Shown in pieces: positions 33,527-44,414 of a stretch of 64,000 nt of DNA. The first letter of the stretch is position 1. The number at the start of each line of letters is the position of its first letter. The translations under genes were made by a program, and so were the position numbers. A model generated the notes under the pieces. It saw only the letters and a program-made list of their open reading frames with translations. It ran no database searches and was not told where the DNA came from. Source of the stretch: Gigaspora rosea (taxonomy: Eukaryota > Glomeromycota > Glomeromycetes > Diversisporales > Gigasporaceae); NCBI GenBank assembly GCA_003550325.1, contig QKWP01000074.1:382182-446181 (forward strand). Reading direction: 5' to 3'.

Positions 33527-33821
33527 ATTCTGGGAACGTAAAGCATTAGCCGCATAATTTGGCCCAATCGCATCGCATAATTTGCGCATCGCACTGAGGT
33601 CCCTAATCGCATCAAAAATTCACCCCACGTGATTATTGGCCAATAAAAGAACATAATTTGGTGTAACGTAACACGATCAGTCTCAAAACGTCTCTTTTGT
33701 CAAAAAAGCTTATTTCTCAAAAGTTTGCCACTTTATTTAACTAAAAAAAGTTTTCCTTGAGCGATTTTACTATATAACAACCTAAACTCAAACCCTAACT
33801 GAGCACTCACCATAACCCTAA

Positions 33822-34078
33822 GGCCGTTCGAAGTTGATTCTTTGGTTAACATCACTTTCCAGGACTCTCGGGAGGGGGGAGGGGGGTAAAATGAAACGAA
33901 CATATGAAACGAACATATAAAAATGAACAAAGATGGGCCAATTTCATTGGTTGAAATAAATCAGGTGACTGGTGAGAAGCATCCAGCGTTTTGATTGGCT
34001 GTTCGTTTCGAGGGGAGATGGGGGGAGACTTCAGCTGGGGGGGGGTGATCTTAACCAAAAAATTAACTTCAAACGGCC
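33822..34078. mobile_element. Harbinger-type MITE, TAA target duplication
   Basis: Begins GGCCGTTCGAAGTTGATTCT and ends AATTAACTTCAAACGGCC. TAA on both sides (33819-33821, 34079-34081). Pairing continues with TTTGGTTAACATCAC / GTGATCTTAACC and a G-rich centre. 257 bases, no ORF. Confidence 0.8.
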
Positions 34079-34174
34079 TAACCTAACATAAACGAACTGA
34101 AAGAATTTTGGTACTGATCACGTGGGGTGAGTTTTTGATGGCGATACTGGGGGTAGATAGTGTCTAGACTCCTG

Positions 34175-34907
34175 GCGGAGCCTATGAATTTGCCCTAGTC
34201 GCGTTTACGCGCTTGCATAAACTTGATAGAAGGAGTTGCCTGTGGGGAAGCATGTGAAATCAGATTAGTAGTATAGAAATTATGATTTTAGCGTAGGCAT
34301 TATAAGAAAATATAAGGGTTGACCTCGCCCTTTGTTCATAATATATAATTTACCTAATGTATGCTCTCCAAAATCATCCTTAAATAAATATACATTCCTT
34401 TTATAATAAATGCCTAATAAATCATTAATATCCGTGTCCTTGCCAATTCATGTGACCTTCTAACATCAACCATCGGAGTTAAACTCGGCATGAAACGCTC
34501 TTCCATACGATGGTGACACTGATCAGCAATAGAAATATTGCCGTCCAATCAGATGGTTGGATTATAAATCCGGCTTATGTTTCTTTTGCACAATATATTG
34601 TGTACAAATCTGTATAATCTGTATACGTACGCACCAACTTTATGCAGGATTAGTAATGCACACGTAAACCAATTTGTAATGAAATTCCGCAGTTTCATAT
34701 TACGTATATAAATGGAAAAATATACTCGTTTTTATCCAAAAATTTTTTAGAAATCAAACTGCTTTGTAAATATAATTACAGACGTACATAACTTGTTTCT
34801 TTATCTTTTGCAAGTTTAGAATAAAAATTATATTGATCTAAACAGTTTATCGACTCTTTTTTGTAGCATTATCATTTATTCATTTATAACTACGTTACAG
34901 TACGTAA
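34175..34907 (+). other. Upstream region of the histidine kinase gene
   Basis: No coding exon was recognised. The last 130 bases before the start codon are AT-rich with pyrimidine runs, as expected of a fungal promoter, but I cannot place a TATA element or upstream intron with confidence. Confidence 0.35.
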
Positions 34908-37900
34908 ATGACAAACAACAGCGTTAGCAATAATGAGAACTCAAACCTTCTCGAAAGATTTTATAATTGTGATTGGTCGTCGACTTCATTGGGTCCTATT
35001 GACTCATGGGAGCCTCAAATTAAATCAATTCTGGTAATTCGATTTACTTTTAGAATCATGAGATGCATACATTGAATTATATAAATTTACAATAATTATT
35101 TATAAATGTCAGGATTTATGTTTTAAATCTGGCTTTCCCACCTATGTATACATGGGACAAGATTGGATTACAATATACAATGAAGGTAATTAATCTTTTT
35201 TTTTATTTTGCTTACTTGTGCTCTTAAATAACTTTTGCAATAAAAAACATATCATCCATACAGCATCATTACCAGTAATGAAATCAAAGCATCCTCACGG
35301 TCAGTTATATAGTTTACTTCTGTATAATAATTATCAATCTCGGCTAAATTGTCATATTATTAAATTAAATAGCATTTCTAAAACCAGCTATTGAAATTTG
35401 GGGTCATGAGATGCCTCAATTAATTCCAGACTTAAACAGGTACTTTTAATAATTATTTACTGAATTAAATTAATATAATTTAAACTTTGCTTAAATAAAT
35501 TTCTTGTGTTTGATCTGTGCAGAATAAGAGAATCAGGAAAAGGAAAATATGGTCATGATTTATACATAGAAACATTCCGTGATGGCTATAAAGAAGAAAT
35601 GTACGGTGACTACGCACTTAACCCAATTTATAAATTAGATGGTACAGTCTGGGGTGTAATTAATATAACGACTGAATCTACTCAAAAAATTTTGAATAAA
35701 AGAAGATTAAAAACTCTCGACAAACTTTCAAGTCACACTGCCGGTTAGTAAACCATAAATATCATATAAAGTTGCAACATATTTATTAACACTCCTACAT
35801 TTTGTAAGATGCCGAATCCTTAGAAAGTGCTTGCCAAATTATAATGAAAGCATTATATAATAATCAAGATATTCCATATGCATTAATTTATCTTATTGAA
35901 AATTATAAAGATCCAAAAATTGGCATTAATTCTCTGGTTGCTCGTCTAGTAACTACAACCTTTGACGAAGTTTGTAAAGAAGAGCTTATTCATGAAAAAT
36001 TAAAAAGACGCATTCCGGATTATTTCCCAGAAACACATGAAATAATTGATTTGACTAAGATCTCTGATCAGGATTATGATACTTATATGGAAGTAAAATG
36101 TGCAACATCTACTTATTCGTTCTTAATATGTGATTGTTGGCCCATTAATCTTGTAATGAAAGGAGAAAAACCGATTCAAGTTCTTTTAAAAGACAACTCT
36201 CAGGCAATTCTCTTACCAACAAAACTTACATTCTGTAATGAACGAAATTTATCAATTGTATTGATTTGCGGCATTAATCCACTTCGCAAACTTGATGATA
36301 AGTATATGGAATTTTATAAAGTACGCAATTATAAAATATTTCAAATATTTAATTTTTCGTTAATTAATAATGAATAAATTATGATTATTAGTCAGTTTTA
36401 AATACTGTAAATAGAATTTTGATCCGTGGAATGTCAATAGAAGAAGAAAAGAAACGTGCAAAAATATTAGCTGATTTGAATCATCAGAAAGACATCTTTT
36501 TCCAAGGCATAAGTCACGAACTGAAAAGTAATTAATATTGAATTCATAAAATTCTTTTCTTGAAATATTTTAAAAATAGACTTATTGATAAATATATTTT
36601 TTGCCATTATATTAGCACCATTGACCCTAATATTTTCACCACTTGATGAATTAATTAATATTAGTTCACAAGATATGCAAATGAAGTCACATCTTCAATT
36701 AATACAACGTAATACTAATCGATTACTTAAGCTTATCAATAATTTACTTCAGGTAAATTCATATTTATATAATCAATAATAGTATCACAAAGCTAAAATT
36801 TAAAAATTTGTCTGGTTTTAAGAATTTTATATTAAGATTGTTAATTTTATATATAGTTTTCAAACATAGAATCTGGCCAATTAAAAGCACGTTTTTATGA
36901 AACTGATATAGCCAAATTTACTCGAGAGCTTGCTATGAATTTTGAAAACATAACAAGAAAATTAGGTCTAGAATACATTATTGATGTTCCAAATTCAGAT
37001 GAATTTAATCAAATTGAGAATGTCAAAGTTTATCTAGATCATGAAATGTATGAGACAATTGTATTTAATCTATGTAAGTATTTTTTTCTAAAAAGATGTG
37101 GAAATTTACTATGCTAAAATATTTATTCAATATTTTATTTATTTAAAGGTTCAAATGCCATAAAGCACACATGGGATGGGAGCATCTGCGTTCGCTTATA
37201 TTTGGATCATAAAAATGAGCAAAAAATGATAGTTCTTGAAGTATCGGATACAGGTATGTTTTGCTTCATAAGAAATTATTGCAATCTTTAAATACATACG
37301 CATGCAGTATATTCACACAAATTATTTTAGGTGTTGGTATTCCAAAAGCTACACTTCCAAATATATTCCAACGTTTTTATCATGTAGAATCACAAAGGTC
37401 TCGCTGTCATGAAGGTGCTGGAATTGGTCTTGCTATTATTAAAGAATTTGTTAAATGTCATGGAGGATATATAACTGTTACTTCAGTAGTCAATAAAGGA
37501 ACAACATTTAAATGTTGGTTTCCAATAGGAAGTAAACATCTACCAATAAATCAAATATGCTATAATAATAAGGAAATTTATCTAATGAGTAATGATCAAA
37601 AATATTTAAAAAGGCAGCTTGATTTAGAAGAAAACTTGCAATGGATACAAAATTATTCAACTTCAATGCAAGATAATATAAGTAATAAAAAACTAATAAT
37701 TAATTGCAACACAAATATTTATACAGGTAAATCAGATGATTCTTTCTCTACAGATTCTACAGATAATTCTTCAACTATTATTAGTAAAAAATACCAAATT
37801 TTGGTTGTTGACGATAATATAGATATGCGGTAATAACTAATAACATTACTTATTTAATTATTCTATAAGATTTTTATAAATTCATATTTTTTACTATCGA

Positions 37901-40498
37901 TATAGAAATTATCTATCAGATTTGCTAAAAGAATTTGATGTAATTTGTGCTTGTGATGGCCAAGATGCAATTCAAATTTTAAATAAGCTTGATAAATTAC
38001 CAGATCTAATTCTTAGTGGTAAATGAATATATAATTATAGCATTTCTATTTAACTTATTGTTTATACACTATTAACTATTCAATTTTATTAAATTTAACA
38101 GATATTGTGATGCCGAATATGAATGGATATAAGTTATTGGATATGATAAGATCTAATATAAAAACCCAATTGATTCCTATAATATTATTAACTGCAAAAG
38201 CTGGAGAAGAATCTAGTATAAAAGGTAATCAACTTTTATTTTTTTTATAATAATTAAAATCTTTTTAAAATAAAAAAGTTGATTTTATTTATTTATTTTA
38301 TTACAGGATATTATAAAGGAGCAAATAATTATTTAAAAAAACCATTTTCTTCTCGAGAATTAATATTACGAATTTATGATAATATTAAACTTTCAAACCT
38401 TCGTAATGAAATATTACACCAACAGCATAGACAAGAAACAATTAAGCAATTTCTATTTACAATTACAGAAATGATTTATTCTGGACATAATTTAATAGAA
38501 ACACTTTCCAATATTATAAAATTAATCTACAACCAATTACCATGTGACAGAATATTTATCATTTCATATGGACCATCTACTTTGAATATATCAAATAGTA
38601 CATTAGTTGCTCTATATGAAAATCTAGAAAATATAATACCAATTGCTAAATCATTTCAGGATAAAGAAACTATCAATTTACATTCACAAAGTACATATTC
38701 ACAATCTCTATTAGATAATAATTCTGGAATAGAAATTTTACTAAACACATATTGTGCTGATACTTGTAAAAATGTTTCTATGCTATCTGCAGAAATAAGA
38801 ATGAATGATGGTTATTGGGGATGTATTAAATTACATCGGCCTTCAAATTCTATTTGGCTTGATTCAGAAATAGATTTTTTACAAAAAATATCAAATCAAA
38901 TAAGTTTGGCTATTTTTTATAAAACATTAATAGAAGAAAATTTAAAAAATGAAATCCAATTAAAAGCTGAAACTATTGCAAATAAAAACAAAACTCAAAT
39001 TTTGGCAAATATTTCTCATGGTATTTTAAACTTTAAATTATTATTGTTTTTGCAAATTATATAATACTAAATTTGAATATTATTTGTTACAATATTATCA
39101 AAGAATTGCGAACACCATTAGGAGCAATAATAGGGCTTACATCTTCTTTTGATCATTCATTTCTAACTAAGGATCAAAAAGACATAATTAATATAATACA
39201 ATATACTTCTGATTTTGTATTATCTACAGTTAACAAAATTTTTAATACACTAAAATTTGAAACATATCAAATTACTTCAATAAATACAACATTTGATTTA
39301 TTGGATTTATTTGAGAAAATAATTGAACAGTTCACAAAAAATATAGAAAATAAACAAATTGAATTGGTTTTAAATTATGATATAGAAAATCTACCAAGAT
39401 ATATTAAGAGCAATTCTGAAAGGTATATAATTACTGTTGTTTTTATTAGAAAATTGTAAATTTCTTACTTTATTATCTATTATTGTATAGGCTAAAACAA
39501 GTTTTATATTACTTGTTGTTAAATTCGTAATTATATTTTTATAATTATTCTTATAGTAATAATTTATATTATACTCAAATATTCTATTCTAATAACATAG
39601 CTTATTTTGATTTATTTAGAATAAAATTTACTAAAGCAGGTGAAATTGTAGTATATGTTTCAATAAAATCACAGAAAGAAATTGATGATAAAAAGAGTAA
39701 TACTAATAGTCAAACAGTAAAAAAAGACTATATTTTAATTAAATTACATGATACTGGCAATGGGTAAATTAATTGTTATTATTTATTTTATTTGATACAT
39801 TTTAAATAGTTTAATTTATTTTAACTATAATAGCATTAATCCAAAAATTATTAATTATTAGACATCAAGATAGTATAGGACTTGGTCTTTCAATATGTAA
39901 AAATTTAGTAACAATTAATGGTGGAAAATTTGAAGCTAAAAACCAGTTAGGAAAAGGAAGTAAATTTTGGTTTACATGGAATATTGAACCATTACTACTA
40001 CTTAATAGCCCAACAAATTATATACTACCATCTTATATTATATTGAAACGAATATTAGTAATCCATCCAGTAGAAAGTGCTAGAAATGCAATTTTAAAAT
40101 ATCTTAAAATGGTTAAAAAGGTTGATGCATTTGATACTCTCTCTAAAGGCTTTCAAAAAATAAAAAATTATCTAGAATTGTATAATCAATCAATTTATGA
40201 TATAGTATTTATCAGAATTTATGAAAAGAACAAAGATGAGATTATAAAGCTTTTATTAGAACTAAGAAAAATAGAAATGCATAGTAATAATTTTGTAATA
40301 ATTTTTATAGTATCTTCAGGAGATAAAGGAACAATTTTAGCTAAAAATTTAATTTCAAATTATGGAGAACAAACTGCTATTATATATTCTCCAATTACTT
40401 GGCAAAAAATTACTAATCTGTTGTCTAATTTGAGTGATAAGATTGTTAAGAACAATGATATTAGTACTTTAAAAAGTGTAGCCAATTATGAAGTTTAA
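34908..40498 (+). CDS. Dual hybrid sensor histidine kinase, 18 exons, about 1404 residues
   Basis: Exons: 34908-35033, 35113-35185, 35264-35299, 35373-35439, 35523-35743, 35809-36320, 36392-36527, 36616-36752, 36857-37073, 37149-37253, 37331-37829, 37906-38018, 38102-38224, 38307-39020, 39104-39422, 39491-39526, 39620-39763, 39862-40498. All 17 introns are GT-AG and the joined 4215 bases stay in frame. Domains: PAS (about 43-174; WSSTSLGPIDSW, GQDWITIYNEA), GAF-like (175-345), HisKA with His387 in GISHELKTP, HATPase (N511 in CSNAIKHT, DTGVGIP, IFQRFY, GAGIGLAII), receiver 1 (VVDDN, phospho-acceptor Asp748 in LSDIVMPNMNGY, KKPF), GAF-like (about 800-970), second HisKA with His1026 (NISHELRTP), a reduced HATPase (LLNSIKFT, DTGNG, SIGLGLSICK), and a C-terminal receiver-like domain. 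No membrane segments, so a cytosolic sensor is inferred. The stimulus is unknown. The start is the first ATG in phase before the PAS domain. Confidence 0.92.
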
Positions 40499-40563
40499 CA
40501 AATTTGTAGTACAAATTAAGATTTATGTAATATAAATATAAATAATTAAGATTTGTTTCTAAG

Positions 40564-40569
40564 AATAAA
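40564..40569 (+). terminator. Possible polyadenylation signal of the kinase gene
   Basis: AATAAA lies 66 bases after the kinase stop codon. In such AT-rich DNA the motif is common by chance, so its position is the only support. Confidence 0.3.
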
Positions 40570-40888
40570 TGTATTTTATGTATAGTAAGCTTAATTTCTT
40601 TAATTACAAAAATATTAGCTCAAAAATTTTAACAATTTTAACAATTTTATATTTATAGAATGATAATTCTTTTAGTCTAAATATAACTATTTTTTAATTT
40701 CAAGATCCTTTTTACAAGTCTACTAATCTAGTTTTATATAGAATACAATATATAGAAGTATCATCACTTGGCTATTTATTTAGCAACAAATAGTCAATTA
40801 GAATTTGAACAATTAAATAAAATACATTCTACTTTACCAAATTCAAATAAGTTCTGTAGAATTTTAATAGTTTTAATAGAGAGAGAAC
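40570..40888. other. No gene seen between kinase and family R copy A
   Basis: AT-rich intergenic sequence. CTGTAGAATTTTAATAG near 40854 marks the approach to the repeat. Confidence 0.4.
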
Positions 40889-41512
40889 TCTTCCCATCGA
40901 TCACTTGTACAAAATTTCTGAACAAAAGAAAAACAAAAAATTTTCATTAGTAAAAGATGAAGCAGCTAGTAATACTGGTTTTAATAAAGGTCAACCTTTC
41001 TTGTGTCATCAGGGACTCCTTTATATATTCAGCATGCAAGCCAGAAGCGTTGGTTGTGCAAGATAACTGGCAGTGGGTGCCCTTGGTACAAGAAATTCTG
41101 GTGGAAGTTAAAAAAGAAAACTTTTGTCGACGAAGGTGATTATAGCTTGGCTAGGCGGTGAACTAAGAAAAATGAGTTTTTCATTACTCTCTTTAAGTTT
41201 TTTGGTTACAAGAACTTATTCAACCATATACCCACTATCATATTCTCGCTGGAAGTCAGTTTTGCTAGAATTTTTGACGAAAAGTGGGAAATTCAGCGTA
41301 CCCCTTCCAAAAGATCGGCATTGTTGTTCCTATTCTAATCGGGAAGAAGGCATACAGGTGGATAAACAGGAATAGACGCATAATGGGATGTGACGCAATA
41401 GAGTAGGCAGATCTACAGAGATTAAATTCCAGAATGTTCTTTTAGTTTTCTTTTTTATTTACATATAATACTTTGGCGAGGCGTTTTCTTGTACAGTATT
41501 ATATAATTTTTA
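40889..41512 (+). repeat. Repeat family R, copy A
   Basis: Starts CTCTTCCCATCGATCACTTG and ends near GTACAGTATTATATAATTTT. It carries a conserved, partly open coding stretch (QDNWQWVPLVQEILVEV; then, in another frame, PTIIFSLEVSFARIFDEKWE) and ends with ATAATACTTTGGCGAGGCG, whose AATACT is inverted as AGTATT 24 bases on. The copies at 53931-54540 and 54962-55570 share all landmarks. A T-rich tail follows to about 41730. Family unknown to me. Confidence 0.7.
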
Positions 41513-42640
41513 TTATTGATTTCAGATTTAGGTTTATTTCTATTTCTGTTTTCTTTTTTGTTTCTTTTTCCGTTTTTTTTTCATTGTTTTTTCATTTTGT
41601 TAGCTTTCCGTCATTAGTAATAGAATTTTTCTTCATTTCTTTCATATTGTAGTCATTTTATTTTGTTTGTTTTTTGGTATATCGTTTAGGGTTTGTGGTA
41701 TTTCCCTCTTTTTTTTCATTACCTTTTATTTTCTTAGCTACAATGTTCTTCTTGTATGGTTTGGTAATCCTTACCATTGATGCTAGATGAGAGGGGTTTA
41801 AAGAGAAATCCTATGTCGCTCTTTGACGGGGTTGACAAAATTGTCTGTCTTATCAGTAAGGCAGTGCGATAGGTCGTATTAAAGTGCTCTTGAAGTATTC
41901 GAGTGATGCCGGGCCTGCTATAGATATAGTATTGATAATAAGTAATTAGCATAGTTTAGTTATATTATATATCTAATATCTAAAATAAAGGTACTGACGA
42001 GACTGTCAAAGAGCTAAAAAAAAAATAGTTTTAATAGAATATAACTTGGTAAGTTAAAATAATAATGATACTTTAGCAATAAAATTCTTAACTGTACAAT
42101 GCCTATTATAATTAAACCAACTTTAGGATTTGAAGTTTTACAAACAATTATATCAATAGGTCCTTAAGTTTCAATTAAAAGAGTTATATGATAAATAATA
42201 GAATTAGAAATATAGATTGTTTTATTAAATTACTAAAAACATAATACTTGAAAAATTTTAACCAATAGATCAATAATAACCAATATTAAAAAAATATGAA
42301 TATTAAAAAAAACTTCTAAATTGCTTTTTTTATATCTATATACAAATAAAAATTTTGACTCAGCCACCTGGATTTTTATTTTTTTAAAAAAATTTTTTTA
42401 ACAATAAAATTTGATCCACAAGACCTTTGAACTAAGCTAATTTTTTTTATATAACTAAATAAATAGATTCTTTAGATCTTTATAGTTCTAATACATTAAA
42501 ATTAGCTTTGAAATCTGGAGATATGATCTTTAGAATTTGGGCAATAATCTAAAACTAGTATAATAAGTTGCATATTTATACAACCCATCTTATTTGTTTT
42601 TTTAAATATTATTATCATTAAAAATTCTATCCCTTACTTT
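41513..42640. other. No gene seen; T-rich tail of copy A, then AT-rich
   Basis: 41530-41730 is T-rich like the tails of the other family R copies. 41750-41940 has a more complex stretch (GGGGTTTAAAGAGAAATCC, GACGGGGTTGAC) without a readable frame. The rest is AT-rich. Confidence 0.4.
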
Positions 42641-42649
42641 GTAGAGGTT

Positions 42650-43470
42650 TACAGGCAAATTTGCCTATATAATTACTATAAATATACTCTGATAGGACCC
42701 CGAAATATACATAGATAGGTCAGGTTAATTATAGGGTTACTAAAAAAGGAAAAATCTACAGAAAAAACTTCAAAAATAAGCAAAAAATTACTATAAATAG
42801 AAAAGATCTGCATAAAAACTTCAAAAATAAGCAAACTTATACCTGACCTATCTATGTATATTTCGGGGGTCCTACTCTGATCTAGTTTTTTAATCATTTA
42901 AGATATTTAAATAAAATTTGGTATTATAATATTTAAGAACAAGAATTATATTTTTGAATTATTTAAACTTATATTATAAGACAAAAAGTTTATGTTGCTT
43001 ATAAGCTGAAAATATTAAATTTTAAAGAAATTTTTTAACCAAAAAAATATTTTACAATATATTGGCGAATTCTTTAAATATTGGTTTTAAAAATATAGTT
43101 TCTTATACAATTTTGTAGTTTATATAAAGGATGACAACTTTTATTATTTGATTTTAAATGATTTACTTGTAAAAATTAGGGCTTGTATTAGAAGTGAAAA
43201 TTTTTTTTATAGATGGGAACATATAAAATTTAAGAAAACCTAAAGAAAAAATTCTATAGTAAAAGTTCCAAAACAAAAACTTTAAACTTTTTTTACACCA
43301 AAGTTTTTTAATAATTTTAAAAAAATTTTATAATAAAGTTGATAAAACAGAACTAATATTATATTTTTTACTTAGAAAGTATATAGCTAAAATAATATTT
43401 AAAGGATTATTTAAAAAATTTAAAATTTTAAAATTTTCGCAAGCAAATATACCTGTATAACAGATTAAGG
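42650..43470 (+). repeat. Dispersed repeat family S, copy 2, with a MITE inserted
   Basis: Starts TTTACAGGCAAATTTGCCTA and runs to GCAAGCAAATATACC near 43440. In reverse it matches 16913-17420 block by block (TTACTTGTAAAAATTAGG, GATGGGAACATATAAAA). The element at 42694-42873 interrupts the match at TATGATCTA in the other copy, giving an inferred empty site. Confidence 0.6.
42694..42873. mobile_element. AGGACCC-type MITE with perfect 8-bp duplication
   Basis: Ends AGGACCCCGAAATATACATA and TATGTATATTTCGGGGGTCCT. The exact 8-mer ACTCTGAT stands on both sides (42686-42693, 42874-42881). Internal CTTCAAAAATAAGCAAA occurs twice as a direct repeat. 180 bases. An empty site exists in the other family S copy. 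Confidence 0.88.
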
Positions 43471-44414
43471 GATAACAGATTTATATAATCTATTGTAGTA
43501 TACACAATATAAAATATATTTGAATACCAATATTAGTATTCTGATGTTCAAGTTCAGTTTCATAAATTTTAGATTCAAGTTTAATTGAATCTGAATTTGA
43601 ACTTAAATTTTGCAGATTATTGAACTTGAACCTAAACTGAACTGAACTGAGTTTTGGTTTAGTTCAGGGTTTAGTTCAAAGTTCATAAACATGTTCAAGT
43701 TCAATAACCTAAATGTATTTTTATATATAGAACAAAATTACTTAATGCTTAAAAGGATTAATTAGTTTGTTATAATTTTATTATAAAAAATAGTATGGTT
43801 CTTGAATTTTACTAATAAATTCTATTTTGATACTCTATTAAACTTGTTCTATACATAAAGATATATTATATTAACATATATTTACTTTATATTTTTAAAT
43901 TTTTAAAAAAAGATGCTTGATTTTGGATTTTTGATCAAAAATTCAAAAATTAAGCATCTTTTTTTTAAAATTCAAAAATATAAGATAAAATATACTAATA
44001 TAATGTATTTTTATGTATAGAACAAGTTTACTTAAAGCATCAAAATAGAATTAATTAGTAAAATTTCTAGAATTTAATTATTTTTAATAATTTTACAGAT
44101 AATATAAAATGTGCTTACAATGTTTTACATATAGATAAATTAGATTTGCAAATCTGTGTAACTAAAACAAAAAAATAAATTTTTATAAAACAAAAAATAA
44201 ATTTTCATTACTTTAGGGTTAGGGTAAGGCCTGGGATTTATTGGGGCACTAATATATTCAAAATTTAGCAAGAAATTTTTTTTATTAGAGCCCCAAAAGT
44301 GGTTTTATATGAGATATGAATGTTTTTTTAAAAAATCAACAAAAAAATGAAATTTTATATTATACTTAATATTAAATTTTGATTGGCTATTCTAATGGTT
44401 TTGTGTAATATAAT

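Larger units (their letters stand above)
33023..34174. mobile_element. hAT-like element (CAGGGGTCTAGACACT ends) with nested MITEs
   Basis: Left CAGGGGTCTAGACACT and right AGTGTCTAGACTCCTG are inverted with one mismatch in 16. Further in, GCATCAAAAATTCACCCCAC near 33609 pairs with GTGGGGTGAGTTTTTGATGG near 34121. No 8-base duplication was found, so the boundaries are provisional. Two smaller MITEs lie inside. Confidence 0.5.

Noticed and set aside
34444-34560. 5S rRNA or tRNA-like gene
   Set aside because: The patch is less AT-rich, but no A/B boxes, clover-leaf or recognisable 5S motifs could be laid out.
36585-36779. Separate small gene inside the kinase locus
   Set aside because: It is exon 8 of the kinase (dimerisation helices after the H-box) plus intron sequence read through.
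39862-40498. Independent response-regulator gene
   Set aside because: The frame is continuous with the preceding HATPase exon after splicing at 39862, with no start codon or promoter spacing of its own.
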